Shown here in pieces: positions 58,303 through 64,000 of a stretch of DNA of 64,000 bases. The DNA is from CAMFLJ01 sp963702555 (lineage in GTDB: Bacteria; Actinomycetota; Acidimicrobiia; Acidimicrobiales; Acidimicrobilacustridaceae), in NCBI GenBank assembly GCA_963702555.1, contig CAVPCW010000012.1:404224-468223 (forward strand), read 5' to 3'. Position numbers and translations under genes: made by a program. Below the pieces are notes generated by a model. That model was not told where the DNA came from. It saw only the letters and a program-made list of their open reading frames with translations, and did no database searches. Numbering within the stretch: the first letter of the stretch is position 1; each line of letters opens with the position of its first letter.

Positions 58303-60622
58303 TCAGAGGCTGATCGGGGCCGACGCGTCGATCGTCGGACTCGTGATCGCCGTCGTGGTCGTGGTCGGCGTCGCCGCCGGCCGGCTTGGGGACCACGACC
58401 TCGCCCTTGCCGGGCAGCACCCGGTAGGCGTCGTACACGCCGTCGATCTGCTTGATGCCACCGACCACCGAGTCGAGGTGCGACGGGTCGCCGAGCTCGA
58501 AGTCGAAGCGCATCTTGGAGATGCGGTCGGAGCCGGTCATGGTGTTGCAGCTCACGATGTTGACGTGGTGGTCGGCGAGCACGCCCGAGACGTCGCGCAG
58601 CAGGCGGGCCCGGTCGAGGCCCTTGACCTCGATGGAGGCCACGAACACCGCGGCGATGTCGGTGTCCCACTCGACGTCGATGAGGCGGTCGGACTGCCCG
58701 ACGGCGAGGGACTGGGCGTTGGCGCAGTCGGCCCGGTGCACCGAGACGCCGCGGCCCCGGGTGACGAAGCCCATGATCTCGTCGCCGGGCACCGGGGTGC
58801 AGCAGCGCGAGAGACGGACCATGACGTCGTCGAGGCCCTCGACGTGCACACCGGACTGGGTGTTGCCCGCCCGGGCCGACCGGCGGGGCGCCCGCACCGT
58901 GGTGGGGAGCTGCTCCTCACGGGTGGGGTCGACGTCCTCGAGGTGGCGGCGGAGGCGCTCGGCGATGGCCTTGCCCGACACCTGGTGCTCGCCGATGGCG
59001 GCGTACAGGGCGTCGCGGTCGGCGTACTTGAGCTCCTCGGCGACCTCGTCGAGCGTCTTCGACTGCTGGATCTTCTGCACCGGCAGGCCCTCGCGGCGCA
59101 TGGCCTTGAGCAGCTCCTCCGAGCCGGACTCGATGGCGTCCTCTCGTCGCTCCTTCGAGTACCAGGTGCGGATCTTGTTGGCCGCCCGGTGGGTGACGAC
59201 GAACTTCAGCCAGTCCCGCGACGGGCCCGAGCCGCCCACCTTGGAGGTGAAGATCTCGACGGAGTCGCCCGAGAGCAGCTCGGAGTCGAGCGGCACCAGG
59301 CGGCCGTTGACCCGGGCGCCGATGCAGGTGTGGCCGACCTCGGTGTGGATGGCGTAGGCGAAGTCGACCGGCGTGGCGCCCTTGGGCAGGGTGATGACCC
59401 GGCCCTTCGGGGTGAAGACGAAGACCTCGTCCTGCTCGAGGTCGACCTTCAGGTTGGCCATGAACTCCGTGGGGTCGGAGGTCTCGGTCTGCCAGTCGAC
59501 GATGCGGTTCAGCCACGCCAGGTCGGCGGTGCTGCCGTGGTTGTCCTTGTAGTTCCAGTGGGCGGCGACGCCGTACTCGGCCCGCTGGTGCATCTCGAGG
59601 GTGCGGATCTGCACCTCGAGGGGCTTGCCCTGGGGCCCCACCACCGTCGTGTGCAACGACTGGTAGAGGTTGAACTTGGGCATGGCGATGTAGTCCTTGA
59701 ACCGCCCCTGCACCGGCTTCCACGTGGCGTGGATGGAGCCCAGCGCGGCGTAGCAGTCCTTCACCGTCTCGACGATGACCCGGATGCCGATGAGGTCGAA
59801 GATGTCGTCGAAGTCGCGGCCCTTCACGACCATCTTCTCGTAGATGCTCCACAGGTGCTTCGGCCGGCCGGTGACGTCGGCGGTGATGCGCAGCTCGTGG
59901 AGCCGCTCACGCACGTCCTCGAGCACCTGGGTGAGGTAGATGTCGCGCTCGGGCGAGCGGGTGGCGACCATGTGGTCGATCTCGGCGTAGCGCTTGGGGT
60001 GCAGCGAGGCGAAGGAGAGGTCCTCGAGCTGCTGCTTCATCTCCTGCATGCCGAGGCGGTGGGCCAGCGGCGCGTAGATGTCGAGGGTCTCCTGCGCCGT
60101 GCGCTCCTGCTTCCACGCCGGCATGGCGGCGATGGTGCGCATGTTGTGGAGCCGGTCGGCCAGCTTGATGATCAGGACCCGGAGGTCCTTGGCCATGGCG
60201 ACCAGCATCTTGCGCACCGTGGCGGCCTGCTGGGCCTCCTTGGAGTCGAACTTGATGCGGTCGAGCTTGGTGACGCCGTCGACGATGCCGGCGACCTCGG
60301 CGCCGAACTGGGCCTCGAGCTGCTCGAGGTCGACGCCGGTGTCCTCCACCGCGTCGTGCAGCAGGGCCGCCGCGATGGTGACGTCGTCGAGGCCGAACTC
60401 GGCACAGATCTTGGCCACCGCCACCGGATGGGTGACGTAGGGCTCGCCCGACTTGCGGGTCTGGCCCCGGTGGGCGTCGGCCGACAGGGCGTAGGCCCGG
60501 GTGATGAGGCTGGTGGACGCCCGCGGGTGGTGGACGTGGAAGGCCTCGACGAGCGGGGCGACCTCCTCCGACGGGGGCGCGCTGTGGCGACGCCACGGCA
60601 GGACCCGGTCGACGGTGGCCAC
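58303..60622 (-). CDS. relA: Bifunctional (p)ppGpp synthetase/hydrolase (Rel)
   Basis: The stringent-response enzyme, about 772 residues. The HD hydrolase domain has RGQTRKSGEPYVTHPVAVA, LLHDAVEDTG and KLADRLHNMRTI; the synthetase domain has LWSIYEKMVVKGRDFDDIFD and YQSLHTTVVGPQGKP; then TGS (VFTPKGRVITLPKGATPVDFAYAIH), the zinc-finger region and a C-terminal ACT domain. Both catalytic sites look intact. A shift near 58325 makes the raw frame run on into DUF4910; correction gives an end at IDASAPISL (58303). The start follows GGGGGAG. Confidence 0.96.
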
Positions 60623-60627
60623 CGGCG

Positions 60628-61229
60628 CTACTCCCCCGCTCCCGTGGCGGCCGGCGCCGCGGCGTCGGCCTCGACATCGGTGGCGCCGCCGTAGGTGACG
60701 AGCGAGTGGACGTCGTGGCCGGGCAGGGCGTCGCGGCCGTGGAGGAAGGCCAGCTCCATCACGAACGAGAAGCCGGCCACGACCCCGCCGAGCTTCTCGA
60801 CCAGGCGGGCGGTGGCCGCGGCGGTGCCGCCGGTGGCGAGGACGTCGTCGACGATGAGCACGTGCTCACCGGGGTGGACGGCGTCTCGGTGGATCTCGAG
60901 CAGGTCGACGCCGTACTCGAGCACGTACTCCTCGGCCTCGATGTCGTGCGGGAGCTTGCCCGGCTTGCGCACCGGGACGAACCCCGCGCCGAGGCGGTAG
61001 GCCACCGGGGCGGCGAACACGAAGCCCGGGCCTCGACGCCGATGACCCGGTCGATGCGGCGCCCGGGCACGGAGCCGGCCTCGACCAGCGCGTCGATGAC
61101 GGTGGCGAAGCCCTCGCCGTCGTTCAGCAGCGGGGTGATGTCCTTGAACACCACGCCGGGCTGGGGCCAGTCGGGGATGTCGCGAACGAGCCGCGTGATG
61201 GTGGCGGCGGCGTCCGGAGCAGGCGACAT
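60628..61229 (-). CDS. apt: Adenine phosphoribosyltransferase (frameshifted)
   Basis: Purine salvage, adenine to AMP. It has VRDIPDWPQPGVVFKDITPLL at the N-terminus, the flexible region PGKLPHDIEAEEYVLEYG and the PRPP motif HVLIVDDVLATGGTAAA. One base is missing near 61030 (GVEAR-GFVFAAPVA). Corrected length is about 200 residues with a short Ala-rich tail. apt next to rel and secF is a standard arrangement. ATG 61229 follows a TACCGT box by six bases. Confidence 0.94.
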
Positions 61230-61235
61230 GTCCCC

Positions 61236-61241
61236 ACGGTA
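61236..61241 (-). promoter_or_regulatory. Putative leaderless -10 box, apt-rel
   Basis: TACCGT on the minus strand, 6-nt spacer to ATG 61229. Confidence 0.5.
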
Positions 61242-61272
61242 CAGGGTCGGGCAACGTGCCCGGCCCACCGGT

Positions 61273-62473
61273 TCAGCGCTTGCGGCCCTTCTTGCGGGGC
61301 CGCGGCGGGATGACGGTGGACGACGGCGCGGGCGGGGTCGTGCGGGCCGGCGCCGGGCGGGCGGCGGCGCTGTCGGCCGCCGGCGCGCCGGTGGTGCCCG
61401 AGTCGCCCTCGGCGTCGTCGTCGGGGTCGAGGGCACCCGGATCGGGCTCGCCGCGGTACTCGTCCTCGGAGGTCAGCAGCGCCCGGCCGGAGGGGCGATC
61501 GGCCTTGGGGGCCTTGCGGGTGACGTCGACGCCCTGGGCGGCGAGCCGCTCGCGGATGGTGCGGTTCTTCGGCTCCTTCTCCTTGAGCCAGACCAGCACC
61601 GGGGCGGCCACGCCGATCGAGGAGTAGGCGCCGACGACCATGCCGACGAGCAGGGCGATCGAGAACTCCTCGAGGGTGACGGCGCCCATGATGCCGGCGC
61701 CGACGACGAGCAGGGAGATGACCGGCAGGATCGACACGATGCTCGTGTTGAGCGAGCGCAGCAGCACCTGGTTCATCGAGAGCGAGGTCATCTGGCCGTA
61801 GGTCATGCGACCGCTCTGGCCGACGAGGCGCTCGTTCTCCTTGATCTTGTCGTCCACCACGATGGTGTCGTAGATCGAGTAGCCGAGGATGGTGAGGAAG
61901 GCGATCACCGTGCCCGGCGTGACCTCGAACTGGAAGACCGAGTACACGCCGACGCTGATGAGCACGTCGTGGACCACCGCCACGATGGCCGCCACCGCCA
62001 TGCGCCACTCCAGCCGGATGGTCAGGTACAGCAGGATGGCGATGAAGAAGAAGATCAGGGCTCGGAGGCCGACTTGGTGATGTCGCTGCCCCACGAGGCG
62101 CCGACGGTCGAGACGCTGACGTTGGCGACGTCGGTGCCGGCGATGTCGGCCAGCTTCTGACGCACCTCGGCCTCGTGGTCGGCGCTGGCCTCGGGGCCCT
62201 GCACCCGCACGATGTCGGAGCCGACGATCTGGATCTTGGCGTTGCCCTCGCCCACGGCGGCGAGCGCGTCGCGGGCCTCGCTGACCGAGACGCCCGGGGC
62301 CGAGACCTCCCAGGAGACGCCGCCCTCGAAGTCGATGCCGAGGTTCAGGCCGCGGGTGAACAGCGAAGGATGCTGATGACCACCAGCACCACCGAGACGA
62401 TGAGGGTGCGCTTCCAGACCTTCAGGAAGTCGATGTCGTTGTCGCCCCGGTTGAGGCGGGTGAGCCAGCTCAT
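61273..62473 (-). CDS. secF: Protein translocase subunit SecF (two frameshifts)
   Basis: An accessory subunit of the Sec translocon, using the proton gradient to assist late export. About 400 residues with six membrane helices. It has GDNDIDFLKVWKRTLIVSV (first helix), GLNLGIDFEGGVSWEV (periplasmic start), and the second cluster ILGYSIYDTIVVDDKIKEN with the conserved Asp pair. A long Pro/Ala/Asp-rich C-terminal tail ends in PRPRKKGRKR. Shifts near 62360 and 62060. Its ATG overlaps the secD stop (ATGA). Confidence 0.93.
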
Positions 62474-64000
62474 CGGGCCGCTCCCGTGGTCGATCGGGCC
62501 GACGTTCGGCCCTTGCGGTCGGTTGCTCGGCCTCCGCGGGGATGCCGAGCAGCCTCGGGCGGCCAGCAGGGCCTTGGAGCGGGTGGCCAGCTTCACGACC
62601 GGGCGCATGACACCCACGAGGTGATCAGGTCGAGCAGGGTGGAGAGGCCGAGGTAGAAGGCGAAGCCACGGACCGGGCCGACGGTGAGCCACCACAGCAG
62701 GCCGGCACCGATGAGCGAGGCGACGTCGGCCTTCACGATGGTGGAGAACGACGAGTGGAAGGACCGGTCGGTGGCGCTGCGGATGGTGCGCCCGTTGTGG
62801 ACGTCTTCCTTGAGGTGCTCGTAGTAGACGACGTTCGAGTCGAGCGAGACACCGATGGACACGATGATGCCGGTGATGCCGGCCAGCGTGAGCGCCAGGC
62901 CGCTGTTGGTGCCGAGGTAGGCGATGAGCGCCCACAGCAGCGCGCCCTCGATGACGAGCTTGAGGATCGCGAGCACCCCGAGCAGCCGGTAGAAGGCGAT
63001 CATGTAGATCGTCACCAGGATCAGGCCCACGAGGCCGGCGACCAGGCCGGCGTGGAGGGCATCCTGGCCGAGGGTGGCGGACACGGTCTGGGCCTGCTGC
63101 TGCTCGAGCTCGACCGGCAGGGCGCCGTACTTGAGCGAGGTGGCCAGGTCCTTGGCCTCCCGCTCGGTGAAGGGCCCGCCGGTGATCTGGATCTGGTCGG
63201 CCTGGAAGCTGGCCTCGTTGATGGTCGGCGCCGAGACGACCCGGCCGTCGAGCACGATGGCCAGGCTGCCCCGTGGGGCAGGTGGCCGACTGGGAGTTGC
63301 ACTGGCCGGCAGCGGCGTTGAACAGGTCGATGCCGTCGGCGCCGCCCCGGAAGACGGGGTTCACGACCCACTCGCCGGTCCCCGCGTCGAGGGTGGCCCG
63401 GGCGGTGTCGAGGGCGCCGCCGGTGAGCAGCTTCGGGCCGACCTGGTAGACGGCGACGAGCTCGCCCTTCTCGCACTGCGGGAGGTAGACGGTGCCGTCG
63501 CCGTTGACCTGCTCGGCGGTGAGGCCGGTGGAGCACACGTCGGGCTCGAGCCCGGTGGGGTTGGACGCGGCCGCGAGCGTGGTCGTGGTGCCGATGCGTC
63601 GCCCTCGGCCGGTGCCGCCGTGGTGGTGGCGGCCGGGTCGACGGTGGTGGTCGTGGTGGTCGCCGGATCGGTGACGACGCTCGGGTCGAGCGTGGCGAGC
63701 ACGGCCGGAACTGGAGCTCGGCGGTCTGGCCGACCAGGGCGATGGCCCGGTCCTTGTCCTTCACGCCGGGGATCTGGATGAGGATGTTGTCGCCCTGGCG
63801 GGTGATCTCCGGCTCGGCCACACCGAGGGCGTCGACACGCTGGCGGATGATCGCGATGGCCTCGTTGATGGTGTCGCTGTCGGTCTCGCCCTTGGGCTGG
63901 AGCACGACCGACACACCGCCCTGGAGGTCGAGGCCGAGCAGCGGCTTGTTGCCCGCCGCGAACGTGTAGGTGACCGCCGGGCGGCCACCGCCACGATGAT
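62470..64000 (-). CDS. secD: Protein translocase subunit SecD (5' end outside window, frameshifts)
   Basis: The partner of SecF. Visible: LLGLDLQGGVSVVLQP near the 5' side, the P1 periplasmic domain with VDALGVAEPEITRQGDNILIQIPG, a Thr/Ala-rich low-complexity insert (about 63590-63690), VYLPQCEKGELVAVYQVGP, VVSAPTINEASFQADQIQITG, and the membrane cluster AGITGIIVSIGVSLDSNVVYYEHLKED with the conserved Asp. Shifts occur near 63710, 63590, 63273 and again near the C-terminus. The N-terminal membrane helix lies beyond the window. The end is set at the TGA overlapping the secF ATG and is less certain. Confidence 0.9.

Noticed and set aside
56687..60622. A 1311-residue Rel protein with a long extra C-terminal domain
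   Set aside because: The extension is out-of-frame DUF4910 sequence reached through an indel near 58325. Rel has a normal ACT-domain end after correction.

Overview
This 64 kb window is a conserved housekeeping region of a high-GC actinobacterium. The actinobacterial assignment rests on an actinobacterial-type integration host factor (mihF), a PriA that has lost its ATPase motifs, a DUF1844 protein beside infC, and tightly overlapping GTGA/ATGA gene junctions. The combined order infC / rib / fmt-def / priA-metK-coaBC-rpoZ-gmk-mihF / pyr / nusB-efp-aro / alaS-rarA-aspS-hisS / rel-apt-secFD resembles class Acidimicrobiia. That class-level placement is an inference from gene order and no genus is claimed.

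Layout. 0-5.4 kb: the 5' part of infC, a DUF1844 gene, a small conserved-looking protein, an ABC-2 exporter, a cold-shock-domain protein, hisG and a VIT-family transporter. 5.4-13.3 kb: a minus-strand series def-fmt-rsmB-mogA/moaB-like-ribD-ribE-ribBA-ribH, diverging from two plus-strand RNA-methyltransferase-type genes. 13.4-19.1 kb: mihF-gmk-rpoZ-coaBC-metK-priA on the minus strand. 19.2-22.8 kb: lon and a YihY-family membrane protein on the plus strand. 22.9-32 kb: a complete pyrimidine operon pyrR-pyrB-pyrC-carA-carB-pyrD-pyrF with a compact regulatory leader. 32-37.6 kb: aroC-aroK-aroB-aroQ-peptidase-efp-nusB. 37.6-44.6 kb: alaS-ruvX-mltG-aroE, a DUF4388 protein and a prepilin peptidase. 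44.7-48.8 kb: a tandem TetR regulator, a DUF948 protein, rarA and a membrane-anchored hypothetical protein. 48.84-49.94 kb: a 1.1 kb gene-free segment with lower GC and many hairpins, the best candidate in the window for an undescribed element (a large structured RNA). 49.9-53.8 kb: aspS, hisS and an SGNH-type lipoprotein. 53.8-58.3 kb: an accessory insert between hisS and rel holding a DUF4012 protein, a sugar-transferase remnant and a DUF4910 peptidase-like gene. 58.3-64 kb: rel, apt, secF and the 3' part of secD.

Regulation. At least thirteen first genes of transcription units start 6-8 nt after a TANNNT box, the signature of leaderless mRNAs. The lon promoter carries an HspR/HAIR-like inverted repeat over a perfect TTGACA box. 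The pyr operon has a PyrR-type hairpin, a Shine-Dalgarno site and an intrinsic terminator that lies inside the first codons of pyrR. Long palindromic hairpins, two of them homologous with compensatory base changes, sit at gene ends. infC appears to start at an ATA codon.

Data quality. About thirty single-base indels break essential genes (carA, pyrR, aroQ, aroK, aroC, alaS, rarA, aspS, hisS, rel, apt, secF, secD and others), several at short homopolymers. They most likely reflect sequence errors rather than pseudogenes, so coordinates are given for the whole gene across each frameshift.
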